A DNA stretch of 41,540 bases from DATMRF01 sp035566435 (lineage in GTDB: Bacteria > Verrucomicrobiota > Verrucomicrobiia > Limisphaerales > UBA8199). The notes beneath the pieces were generated by a model. It saw only the letters and a program-made list of their open reading frames with translations. It searched no databases and was not told the DNA's origin. Both the position numbers and the translations under genes were made by a program. Below are positions 24,959-33,170 of this stretch, one piece after another. The DNA lies in the NCBI GenBank assembly GCA_035566435.1, contig DATMRF010000090.1:1-41540 (forward strand), read 5' to 3'. Within the stretch, counting starts at the first letter, position 1, and the number at the start of each line of letters is the position of its first letter.

Positions 24959-26167
24959 ATTCCCAAACGCATTTGCTATATCCTGCCTTGTTGTACTTGC
25001 TTTGGCGGAGTCATGGTCGTGTTGGAGCATGCGAATCGCCTCATCGAGCGGGACTTTGACGTTTCGCTCCTGAACATCGGCGGCGAGGGCACGCTCGAAT
25101 GGTTTCCCAACAACCGGGCCCAGCTATACTCACTCAGAACCAATTACCCGAAAGCGTTTGATCTCGTGGTCGCGACCGGGTGGACGACGGCTTATAAGGC
25201 CTCGCTGCTCGGTCTCCAGGCGAAGCGGTGGATTTACCTCGTCCAAAGCGACGAGTCCCGATTCGTTTCGAAAGACAATTTAGAAGCGGATCTGGCACGC
25301 ATAACGTACCATGCCCCCTACGAGTACGTGGTCGTGGCCAAATGGATGCAGGAATGGCTGCACCGGGATTTCGGGAAGAATGCTCTATATGTTCCCAACG
25401 CGCTGAACGAAACCCACATGTTTCGAACCGCGCCAATTGCTCCCCGCACTGGCCAGTTGAGAGTGCTGCTGGAGGGACCGATTCATTGGGGAATCAAAGG
25501 GATGGATGATGCCTTCGCGGCGATCAAAGACCTGGACGTGGAGGTCTGGTGCATCAGTAACGGCAAACCCAAGAGGGGACAGCGTTATGACCGCCTGTTT
25601 CAGTCGGTTCCCTACGACCAAATGCGGGCAGTGTACTCCTCTTGCGACGTGTTGTTGAAAATGAGCAAGGTTGAGAGCTTTAGCTATCCGCCTCTGGAGA
25701 TGATGGCCTGTGGTGGCACCGCTGTCATAACGCGATTCACCGGCCATGAAGAGTACGCTTCTGATGAGGAGAACTGTTTCGTGGTCGATATCGGGGACAT
25801 CCCGGCGGCGGCAAAGCGGCTCCGGCAGCTCTCTCAGGACCGAGTACTTCTAGCACACCTGCAGAAAAACGCATTACACACCGCCGCCCAGAAGACGGGT
25901 TGGGGAAAGTCCATCGATCTGCTTCAAAACCTTTTTGAGTCGGACCCACCCCCAGCGGTTACACCCGCCACTGCCTTTGAGCAAGAGGCGTTTCGCACGC
26001 TGGCTCTGCTGGTGGATAGGCTGGTCATCGATTTCCAAAACAATAGAGTAGGCTCCTCTCTCGGCTGTTTGCAGCGGTTGGAACATTTGGAGAAGCGCCT
26101 CCAGCACTTCAAAACGCTCTCAGGGTACGAGCTCCTTCGGCGCTTTCGGCCAGCACCGCGTTCATAG
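24959..26167 (+). CDS. GT4-like glycosyltransferase with a probable non-standard start
   Basis: The first ATG (25013) would remove the N-terminal strand and glycine loop. The same frame upstream encodes PKRICYILPCCTCFGGVMVV, a normal GT-B opening, right after the previous stop at 24956. No ATG, GTG or TTG is available there; ATT 24959, with AGG 8 bp upstream, is the best candidate (402 residues), and CTG 24953 is another. The C-terminal half is GT4-like: RVLLEGPIHWGIKGMDDAF binds the donor and VESFSYPPLEMMACGGTAVI is the E-x7-E motif. Conservative annotation would use 25013 (384 residues). It is a cytoplasmic sugar transferase of unknown specificity. Confidence 0.8.
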   Translation: MPKRICYILPCCTCFGGVMVVLEHANRLIERDFDVSLLNIGGEGTLEWFPNNRAQLYSLRTNYPKAFDLVVATGWTTAYKASLLGLQAKRWIYLVQSDESRFVSKDNLEADLARITYHAPYEYVVVAKWMQEWLHRDFGKNALYVPNALNETHMFRTAPIAPRTGQLRVLLEGPIHWGIKGMDDAFAAIKDLDVEVWCISNGKPKRGQRYDRLFQSVPYDQMRAVYSSCDVLLKMSKVESFSYPPLEMMACGGTAVITRFTGHEEYASDEENCFVVDIGDIPAAAKRLRQLSQDRVLLAHLQKNALHTAAQKTGWGKSIDLLQNLFESDPPPAVTPATAFEQEAFRTLALLVDRLVIDFQNNRVGSSLGCLQRLEHLEKRLQHFKTLSGYELLRRFRPAPRS

Positions 26168-26211
26168 GGCTCCGTGACCGCGCCGAAGATCTTCCGACGC
26201 CCTCCGCCAAG

Positions 26212-27252
26212 ATGACATTCTCCATTGTAATTCCGGTCCGCAACGGCTCCACGTACCTGGCGGAATCCCTGCGCTGCGCCTTGGGCCAAACGCGCCCGGC
26301 TGACGAGGTGGTGGTCGTTGACGACCACTCGGAGGACGATAGCGCGTCCATTGCCAAATCAAGCGAATGGGGGAAGCGGGTAGAGTATTATTCCAATCCT
26401 ATACCAACTGGGTTTGCCGATGCATGGAACCGGGCAGCGACCAAGGCCACCGGTGAATTCGTTTCGATCCTGCATCAGGATGATCTCCTTGACCCAGAAT
26501 ATCTGGAGGCAATGGAGTGCGCCTTGGATAAATTCCCCAGGGCCCGCCACTTATACTCAGGCTGTCGATACATGGATGGTTCTGGTAAGGTTATCAGGAC
26601 CAGCCCGTTGCCTCATCGGGGCGAACCGATCCTATACACTGGTTGTGAGTATGCGAGCCGCTATTTGAAAGGCGTGTGGAACGGGAAGCACATTCACCGT
26701 TGCCCCGGGGTCCTGACAGCACGTAGTCTTCTTGTAAAGGAATGTGCCTACCGCAAGGAAGCAGGCCATATCGCTGATGACGATTTCTTCTACCGGGTGG
26801 GCGCTTTGACAGACGTCGTTGGGATTTCCAAACCAATGGCCAGCTACCGCGAACATGCCGCCTCAGCTACGGGGCAGGCAAGGCTACTCCCGCTGCAGTT
26901 GGCTCAGGACTACCTGTTCCAGATTCGCCACCGTCAAGACCGCGCCGAGGTCATGGCGGTTGCAGAAGAGGTGATTCTTGAGAAGCTGGCGGTACGAGCG
27001 ATGAATGAAGCATTGTACTACGTTTTGGTTGCAGGCCTTCCCGGACATAGCGAGGTTCTCAAATCGGCGGATGAGCTGGACGCCGTGGCACCGCGGATTT
27101 TCGCGCGGTACCTTCCGGTTTGGGGCCGCCCGATCTGGTCAGCGGTCAGAAGCGGCCGCATCCGGGACGCCTGCCTGTGGGTTCTTGCCGTACGGGCTTG
27201 CCGCGGGTTCAAAAGGAGGCTCCGCCGCAAAAGCCGGGCTGAGAGACGGTGA
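26212..27252 (+). CDS. Family 2 glycosyltransferase
   Basis: 346 residues. FSIVIPVRNGSTYLAESLRC is the GT2 start, VVVVDDHSEDDSA the nucleotide site and ATGEFVSILHQDDLLDPEYL carries the QDD metal motif. AGHIADDDFFYRVGAL marks the acceptor region with the ED/DD pair. The last 30 residues are strongly basic (RACRGFKRRLRRKSRAERR), possibly for membrane-surface contact. The TGA stop overlaps the GTG start of the following gene by 3 bases, indicating translational coupling. Confidence 0.92.
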   Translation: MTFSIVIPVRNGSTYLAESLRCALGQTRPADEVVVVDDHSEDDSASIAKSSEWGKRVEYYSNPIPTGFADAWNRAATKATGEFVSILHQDDLLDPEYLEAMECALDKFPRARHLYSGCRYMDGSGKVIRTSPLPHRGEPILYTGCEYASRYLKGVWNGKHIHRCPGVLTARSLLVKECAYRKEAGHIADDDFFYRVGALTDVVGISKPMASYREHAASATGQARLLPLQLAQDYLFQIRHRQDRAEVMAVAEEVILEKLAVRAMNEALYYVLVAGLPGHSEVLKSADELDAVAPRIFARYLPVWGRPIWSAVRSGRIRDACLWVLAVRACRGFKRRLRRKSRAERR

Positions 27253-28379
27253 AGCGCATTCTGAACATAGTAAACAGCCTGGACACAGGCGCGGTTGAAA
27301 ACTGGCTTGTGCGCGCATGTGAGGCGGTCGCCGCCAAGAATCCGGACTGGAAGTGGACGTTCTATTGCACCTACGGCCAACGAGGGCGCTTGGATGATCG
27401 GGCGAGCCAGTTCGGCGCACAGGTAGTCTATTCGCCGCATCCAGTAGGCAACAAGAGATCCTTTTTCTTGAGCTTGCGGGCGTTCTTACGCTCACACCAT
27501 CATGATATTCTACACTGTCATCATGATATCATGAGCGCGGCCTACCTCTGGTCCGCTGTGGGTATTCCTTTCCGGAGGCGCATTGTCCATGTACACAATA
27601 ACCAGGCGGAACTGCCTACCCCGAGCCGTTGGAAACGTCTGTTGCTCCGCGAACCCATGCGCCAAACCTGCCTGCGGTTTGCAGACCGAGTTGTCGGCGT
27701 CTCCCAGCATACGCTAGCTGCATTTCTTAAAAACGAGGCTCCACAACCGCCGCGTGACCGCGTTCTGTACTGCGGCATCGATGCGCAGCGGTTCCGGGTC
27801 GAAACGGACCCGGCAGCTTTCCGGCGCGAAATGGGCCTCTCTGCTTCTGCCAGGATCCTGCTTTTCGCAGGCCGCATGGTTCCATTGAAAAACCCTCTCT
27901 TTGTAGTGAACATGATGAAGACTCTGGCGCACCTCGATGCATCAATCGTAGCATGTTTCGTGGGAACTGGTGAGTTGGAGGAAAAGGTGGCACGTCTTGC
28001 TCAGGAAATGTCCATTAGTGGCCGCATTCGGCTGCTGGGGTGGCGCGACGATCTTGCACGCATCATGAAGGCGAGCAATTTGCTCGTTTTTCCTAACATC
28101 GAGGAGGTGAAGGAGGGTCTTGGGCTGGTTGTAGTTGAAGCGCAGGCCGCCGGATTACCAATGCTGGTCTCTCAAGGGGTGTCGGAGGAAGCCATCGTCG
28201 TACCCGGACTCTCCCAAATCCTGCAGTTGGCAACGGGCCCCCAACACTGGGCTCGGAGGGCAATGAAGACTCTCGCAATGCCAATCCCTGATCGCAGGGC
28301 ATCGCTGAGCCAGATAGAGAACTCGGCATTCTCGATAGGCAACAGCAGTGCCGGCCTGATGGCACTCTATGAGAATTGA
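27249..28379 (+). CDS. Family 4 glycosyltransferase (EpsF-like), paralogue of the next gene
   Basis: 376 residues from a GTG that overlaps the previous stop. KRILNIVNSLDTGAVENWLV is the GT4 N-terminal loop; HDILHCHHDIMSAAYLW and HVHNNQ follow. The donor domain has LLFAGRMVPLKNPLFVV and the E-x7-E motif EEVKEGLGLVVVEAQAAGLP. The tail ENSAFSIGNSSAGLMALYEN matches the tail of the downstream gene (ESSPFNIRHSAESLMALY), and the N-termini also align, so the two arose by duplication. A retaining transferase using a nucleotide sugar. Confidence 0.92.
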   Translation: MKRILNIVNSLDTGAVENWLVRACEAVAAKNPDWKWTFYCTYGQRGRLDDRASQFGAQVVYSPHPVGNKRSFFLSLRAFLRSHHHDILHCHHDIMSAAYLWSAVGIPFRRRIVHVHNNQAELPTPSRWKRLLLREPMRQTCLRFADRVVGVSQHTLAAFLKNEAPQPPRDRVLYCGIDAQRFRVETDPAAFRREMGLSASARILLFAGRMVPLKNPLFVVNMMKTLAHLDASIVACFVGTGELEEKVARLAQEMSISGRIRLLGWRDDLARIMKASNLLVFPNIEEVKEGLGLVVVEAQAAGLPMLVSQGVSEEAIVVPGLSQILQLATGPQHWARRAMKTLAMPIPDRRASLSQIENSAFSIGNSSAGLMALYEN

Positions 28380-28505
28380 AAAATTTGTAAGCACGGCCGC
28401 GCGGCGGAGTGAGAACACGGTGAGCGGAGGTGGGCGGAACACGGCATTATGCTCCAAATCACACACAACGACCTCAAGTTAGTGCGGCCCTGATCCATAC
28501 CGTAG

Positions 28506-29642
28506 ATGGCGTTGAAAATACTTCACATCCTGTCCGGTCTCGGCCAGGGAGGAATTGAAAAGTGGCTGGTGAATTTGACTGCTGAACTCCACCGGCGGCA
28601 CGGCACTGAGGTTGAATGTGGATTTTTGACGCTGCTTGAGCCCGACGGGTACTACCGGGCCAAATTGGAATCGATGGACTGCAAGGTCAGCCACTGTCAG
28701 CTTGCCTGGAGGCATCTTCCCAGTTTTATCCATCGCCTTTCCACTCGTTTACGTCCGGGCCGTTACGACGTGGTACATTGCCACGCCGACTACCTAAGCG
28801 GCCTTGTTTTGCCTGTTGCTCGCGCCGTCGGCGTGCGGACGAGGATTGCTCATGTTCACACTACGCAGTTTGCGTTTCAGGCGCGCAAGCCACTGGCACG
28901 ATACCTTGTGGGTCGCCTGTTGCGCCGCTTAAGCGCTTCCCAAGCCAGCTCCTGCGTCGGGTGTTCTCAAGCGGCACTGGATTCGTACCTGGGCGAGCTA
29001 CAACGCAAAGTCCCCCACGTCATTTGTGCTTGCGGTATCCCGTTTGCAGGTTACCGGGAAGCAGTCAGCCTTGGCAGGGGAGAAATCCGACAATCCCTGA
29101 ACTGGCCAGAGGGGACCGGAGTGGTTCTTCACGTGGGGCGTCACTCGAAAGCAAAAAATCTTTTTTATCTGCTGGGTATCTTTGCGGGGATGGTTCGTCA
29201 TAACCCTGACCTCCTGTGCGTGCTGGCAGGCGCAGGCCCACTCACAAACGAGCTGCTCGGGAGAGCAAGTGAGCTTGGAATTTCCGAAAAGGTTCGGTTT
29301 TTAGGGATCCGAGAAGACGTGCCCCGACTAATGAGGGCGGCTGATCTTCTCTTGTTCCCTTCGCTTTACGAGGGGTTGGGTCTCGTGCTGATAGAGGCGC
29401 AAGCCGTCGGGTTACGGTCGCTTGTCTCCAACATTGTCCCATCTGAGGTTCAGCTTGTTGAGGGTCTTGTCCACCGATTGCCCCTGAGTCGGCCACCCGA
29501 AGCCTGGACTGAAGCTGCACTGCAACTATTGAAACGACCATTGCCTGACGCAAAAGCCTGTTTGGGCAACGTGGAATCAAGCCCATTCAATATCCGACAT
29601 TCAGCCGAATCATTAATGGCCCTTTACAGCAGAACCAAGTGA
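28506..29642 (+). CDS. Family 4 glycosyltransferase (EpsF-like), paralogue of the previous gene
   Basis: 378 residues. LKILHILSGLGQGGIEKWLV is the canonical glycine-rich opening; YDVVHCHADYLSGL, HVHTTQ and VVLHVGRHSKAKNLFYLLGI follow, with the E-x7-E motif YEGLGLVLIEAQAVGL. It is preceded by a 126-bp gap, the largest spacer among the glycosyltransferase genes, in which no gene was seen, so an internal promoter is possible. The stop TGA overlaps the GTG start of the next gene. Confidence 0.92.
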   Translation: MALKILHILSGLGQGGIEKWLVNLTAELHRRHGTEVECGFLTLLEPDGYYRAKLESMDCKVSHCQLAWRHLPSFIHRLSTRLRPGRYDVVHCHADYLSGLVLPVARAVGVRTRIAHVHTTQFAFQARKPLARYLVGRLLRRLSASQASSCVGCSQAALDSYLGELQRKVPHVICACGIPFAGYREAVSLGRGEIRQSLNWPEGTGVVLHVGRHSKAKNLFYLLGIFAGMVRHNPDLLCVLAGAGPLTNELLGRASELGISEKVRFLGIREDVPRLMRAADLLLFPSLYEGLGLVLIEAQAVGLRSLVSNIVPSEVQLVEGLVHRLPLSRPPEAWTEAALQLLKRPLPDAKACLGNVESSPFNIRHSAESLMALYSRTK

Positions 29643-30706
29643 CATCCATCACATACCACGATCTTGCCAGTGAGTACTACATGGCCTACGCGGTCGATGG
29701 CCTGATGGCGGAGGCTGCCAAGCGGGGATGCAAGTTTTCTGTCAGCAAGGAGCCACCCGTCTTCCTGCGGCAAATCGACCTGGGCGCTCAGGATCGGAAC
29801 TTGATATATTCGCTCGGGATTTTCCAGGTTAAGGATCGCAGCACTACAACATGGTTTTGTATCGACTCTCATGATGACTCGAGCGCTCAGGGATATTTTC
29901 GGTCCGTCTTGCATAAAGTTGATGCTTACTTCAAACTGAACTGCAATCCTTCCGTTTTTTCAAATGACGCTGAGCTCAGCGGCAGCAAAGAGAAGATTCA
30001 CTCCCTCGGGTGCACGTTCTCGGTCCGGCCTTCTCGGCCGTGGCTGTTTTTCCCGCGGCTCAGGCCCTGCACAGCCTATAGGTGGAACTGGCTGTCGGTG
30101 AAGAGACGCCTGCGCTTCTTTCAGAGTGTTCCCAACCTGGAATGGCACCGGCAACTACGGCTGCAAGAGCCAAACCATGACGTGTTTCTCGTCAGGCGAT
30201 ATTATCACGAAACCGGGCACTCACAATCCAACGAGGTGTGCTCTCGGATATTCGAGTCGGTAAAGCAACATACAAAACTCTCGGGACCGATCGGGTTTAC
30301 CAACACGTCGGCAGCCACCCCCGCAAGGTTCCTAAGACACGCGGTAGGACCGGACCGCACTCACCGTTGCCATCTGACACAAGCCGCGCGTAGCCGCGTC
30401 TGCGTATATATCCCCGGGACCTACGATTGTTTGTCCTTCAAATTTGGACAATACCTTGCTTTAGGTAAGCCGGTCATCGGTCTGAGGTTGCCATTTTGGC
30501 CCCTTCCCGACATGGACAATGCCAGCAAGGCAGTACTGGAAGAACAGTTCTGTTGCAGCGAACCCGAGCAAATTCCCATGAAGCTCCTTGAACTGCTTCA
30601 GGATACGAGACGCATGGCGGCTCTCAGCGCCAGCAATGTCAGCATTTACGAGCGTTACCTGAGCCCCCGCGCTGTGGCGGGACGGATTTTGGATAGGGTG
30701 ATTTAA
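29639..30706 (+). CDS. Unassigned GT-B-like glycosyltransferase
   Basis: 355 residues from GTG 29639 in a GTGA overlap with the previous stop. The N-terminal half has no motif I recognise. The C-terminal part reads RVCVYIPGTYDCLSFKFGQY then LALGKPVIGLRLPFWPLPD, which resembles the donor-binding end of exostosin or GT-B enzymes (a loop, then LALGKPVI). The ending SIYERYLSPRAVAGRILDRV is also typical of GT-B C-terminal helices. So it is probably a glycosyltransferase of an uncommon family. TAA overlaps the ATG of the next gene (TAATG). Confidence 0.6.
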   Translation: MTSITYHDLASEYYMAYAVDGLMAEAAKRGCKFSVSKEPPVFLRQIDLGAQDRNLIYSLGIFQVKDRSTTTWFCIDSHDDSSAQGYFRSVLHKVDAYFKLNCNPSVFSNDAELSGSKEKIHSLGCTFSVRPSRPWLFFPRLRPCTAYRWNWLSVKRRLRFFQSVPNLEWHRQLRLQEPNHDVFLVRRYYHETGHSQSNEVCSRIFESVKQHTKLSGPIGFTNTSAATPARFLRHAVGPDRTHRCHLTQAARSRVCVYIPGTYDCLSFKFGQYLALGKPVIGLRLPFWPLPDMDNASKAVLEEQFCCSEPEQIPMKLLELLQDTRRMAALSASNVSIYERYLSPRAVAGRILDRVI

Positions 30707-31971
30707 TGTCAGGAATTGTGAAACAGCGTTTGGTGCCGGTCGCAAATCACAGGTCCAGGTGGCTCCCTTATATTCTTTTTGCTTACGTAATGGGAGTTTC
30801 GGGCGTGTGCACTCTGTATTCCCAGAAGGACCTTTCGCGAGTGGAGCTTCTGGGCGCAGTGGGTTACGCCATTCTGTGGGGTTGGTCTTTATTCCAGGGG
30901 ATCAGGCTGCCCCGTGCAGTGCTCTGGATGGCGGCGGCAGCTGCAGCGCAGGCGCTGGGGTTCCTGGTTACTTCCCAACCGATCGACCTGGTCCAACCGC
31001 TCCATTGCGCTTTAAAGTTACTTGCCATCACGGGCGTTCTGTGTCCTGTCATACATTCCGAGAAGCAGTTCCGCTGGCTGCTGTTCATCCTGTTGGCCGG
31101 ACTGGCGGCTAATTTTGTTCTGTCCCAAAGCCGGCATGAGATAGAGTTGCTCAGTGAAAGTCGCGAAAAAATCAACATGGTCGCGGCTTACGGAATGGTG
31201 TACGCCGTCGTGGGGCAGTGGATTGGAGGAGTTGCCGGAGCGGTCGTCTTTTCAATCGGCCTGGCAATCGACCTGATGACAGGCTGCCGCAGTGTGCTGC
31301 TCGGCATCGTCCTCGGGGGCTTCACACTAGTTTTTCTAGCGCGAACTCGACCGAAACTGCTGCCACGGAACAACAAGCGCTTCTGGCTGGTAGTAGCCGT
31401 TTTGGGCATCGCTGCTGTCGCGTTGTCATACCGACGCGTGGACGAGGATGCCAAGGAAAGTTTTGGCTCTCGCCTTTCGCATTTTCTTCAAGAGGATCCA
31501 GCTCGCGCGGAACCTTGGGCGGCAGGCCTGAGCCGTTTTCGGCAGTCACCCCTCCTCGGCAATGGACTGTTCACCGGCGATGCAGGCAACGCGCACAATA
31601 CCTGGTTATGCGCCGCCGTGGCAGGCGGCGTCCCGGCGCTCCTGCTGCTGATCGCGGCCCAGCTTTCCACGTTCCGGGCGTTAAGGCGCGGACTCGGCGG
31701 GTCCAGGGGCAGCCTGGCCGCCCTCAGCCTGGCTTGGTGGGCCGCTCTGATGGGAAGGGACTTTTTCGAGGGCAGTCTTGGCGGTTTCGGCACCAGCGGT
31801 ATGAATTGGGTGATGGTGGCCCATCTCTTCCTCCTGGGGGTTGGGTTGCGGGACGTGCCTCTCGGGAGGCAACGGCTCTCCAAATTGCAGCGGCTTCGTC
31901 AGAAACGTACGCAGGCCAAGCCCGGGCGGGTAACACCCGAACACGCTCGCCCTCACCCATCCTCGGCTTGA
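30706..31971 (+). CDS. O-antigen ligase/polymerase-like membrane protein
   Basis: 421 residues with about ten hydrophobic segments (YILFAYVMGVSGVCTLYS, VLWMAAAAAAQALGFLV, LLFILLAGLAANFVL and so on). The Wzy_C signature is present: the long periplasmic loop RLSHFLQEDPARAEPWAAGL, FRQSPLLGNGLF and GNAHNTWLCAAVAGGVPALL with the characteristic aHN. Members either ligate polysaccharide to lipid A-core (WaaL) or polymerise repeats (Wzy). With an ABC exporter in the same locus, ligation fits better, because ABC-dependent chains are polymerised in the cytoplasm; that is inference. The basic C-terminal tail is cytoplasmic. Its stop overlaps the TTG start of the next gene. Confidence 0.88.
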   Translation: MSGIVKQRLVPVANHRSRWLPYILFAYVMGVSGVCTLYSQKDLSRVELLGAVGYAILWGWSLFQGIRLPRAVLWMAAAAAAQALGFLVTSQPIDLVQPLHCALKLLAITGVLCPVIHSEKQFRWLLFILLAGLAANFVLSQSRHEIELLSESREKINMVAAYGMVYAVVGQWIGGVAGAVVFSIGLAIDLMTGCRSVLLGIVLGGFTLVFLARTRPKLLPRNNKRFWLVVAVLGIAAVALSYRRVDEDAKESFGSRLSHFLQEDPARAEPWAAGLSRFRQSPLLGNGLFTGDAGNAHNTWLCAAVAGGVPALLLLIAAQLSTFRALRRGLGGSRGSLAALSLAWWAALMGRDFFEGSLGGFGTSGMNWVMVAHLFLLGVGLRDVPLGRQRLSKLQRLRQKRTQAKPGRVTPEHARPHPSSA

Positions 31972-33155
31972 GTCGTACGTCCAGGCCTGTTGATTTCGCC
32001 ATTCTTCACGTTGCTCTCGAACCGAAGAGCGGTGTTTGGAGCGTAATCAGGGATCTTTCTCAGGCCCAGATAACCTCAGGACGCTACCGGGGGGTGGCTA
32101 TGGGTGTGATCGCCTCGTCAAAATGGCCGTCACGCTACGCTGAGGAGTTAAAGCGCCTTGCTTTACCCGCCTATCGGTCGGGAACACTCAGTACCTTCGG
32201 CACCGCCCAATTTCTGTGGCAACGGTTGCAACGCCCGCCCATCGGCGCCTGGGTGGGAGACCTGATGCAGAAGTCGCAAGCCGCTTCGGTGGTAGTGCAT
32301 TTCCACAACGCCTGGTTATCGGGGGTATTTTTGCCGATTCATACTGACCCTGAAGAGCGGACCAAAACTGTGGTCACGTTTCATGGGGTCTCCACGACCT
32401 TGGAGGGACAACCGTTCCGCCGATGGCTGCATCGGGGCATGGCACGGCGCTTGTTGCGATATAACGCGAGCCTTACCTCCGTGGATGCAGGTAGTCTTCC
32501 ATTGGCTGAGCGGCTATTCGGCCTGCTGCCGCAACGTTTTACCCGGGTCCCCAACGGGGTGACTGCCGACGAGAGCTTGGGAGCCGCCCAATGGAAAGGA
32601 GCAGGGGACTTTATCGTCGGCTATGTGGGGCTCCTGGCACAGCACAAGGGGTGGAGAATCGTTGTGGATTCGGTGCTGAGGCTCAGGGCTCGCGGCCGGA
32701 AAATTCGTCTTCTCATCGTCGGCGCTGGCGCGGAGGAAGAAGCGGCTCGGGCTGTGGCGCAGACCCATCCGGATTCGGTTGAGTTCCTCGGGCACGTGTC
32801 ATCGCCGCGGAAGAATCCAATGCCCCGGATGCACGTGCTTGCGCTGATGTCAACTTACGAAGGGCTGCCAATGGTCTTGATCGAAGCAGCATCAATCGGG
32901 TTGCCGGTGGTTGCTACAAATGTGGGCGGTGTCACTGAGATCCTCGATGATGGAGTAACGGGCATCGTGGTTTCCAGGTCCAGCCAAAGCCTAGCCGAAG
33001 CTCTCGATCGCCTCTACGAAAACCCCGCACTTACGTGCCGGATGAGCGAAGCCTCACGCGCTAGACACAATGATAGGTTCGAAATCAGTAAAGTAGTAGC
33101 GATGTACCACTCGGTCTATTTAGGAGGTTCTGATAGTCGCGGAAGTTGTTGTTGA
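31968..33155 (+). CDS. Family 4 glycosyltransferase with TTG start
   Basis: 395 residues from TTG 31968 (TTGA overlap with the ligase stop). The open frame extends upstream to 31218, but that part lies inside the ligase gene and is not protein-like. RPVDFAILHVALEPKSGVWS is the N-terminal strand and loop; VVHFHNAWLSG, VVTFHGVSTTLEG and VPNGV follow. The donor domain has VGYVGLLAQHKGWRIVVDS, RLLIVGAGAEEE and the motif YEGLPMVLIEAASIGLPVVA then GGVTEILDDG. It is a typical retaining GT4 enzyme of unknown donor. Confidence 0.9.
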   Translation: MSRTSRPVDFAILHVALEPKSGVWSVIRDLSQAQITSGRYRGVAMGVIASSKWPSRYAEELKRLALPAYRSGTLSTFGTAQFLWQRLQRPPIGAWVGDLMQKSQAASVVVHFHNAWLSGVFLPIHTDPEERTKTVVTFHGVSTTLEGQPFRRWLHRGMARRLLRYNASLTSVDAGSLPLAERLFGLLPQRFTRVPNGVTADESLGAAQWKGAGDFIVGYVGLLAQHKGWRIVVDSVLRLRARGRKIRLLIVGAGAEEEAARAVAQTHPDSVEFLGHVSSPRKNPMPRMHVLALMSTYEGLPMVLIEAASIGLPVVATNVGGVTEILDDGVTGIVVSRSSQSLAEALDRLYENPALTCRMSEASRARHNDRFEISKVVAMYHSVYLGGSDSRGSCC

Positions 33156-33170
33156 TTCGGCCGCCGAGAG

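Noticed and set aside
27498..27533. CATCATGATAT direct repeats
   Set aside because: They lie within codons for a His-rich GT4 segment (HHHDILHCHHD) and are explained by the protein motif.
31218..31967. N-terminal extension of the glycosyltransferase frame
   Set aside because: Lies entirely inside the O-antigen ligase gene in another frame; homology to GT4 starts only after 31968.
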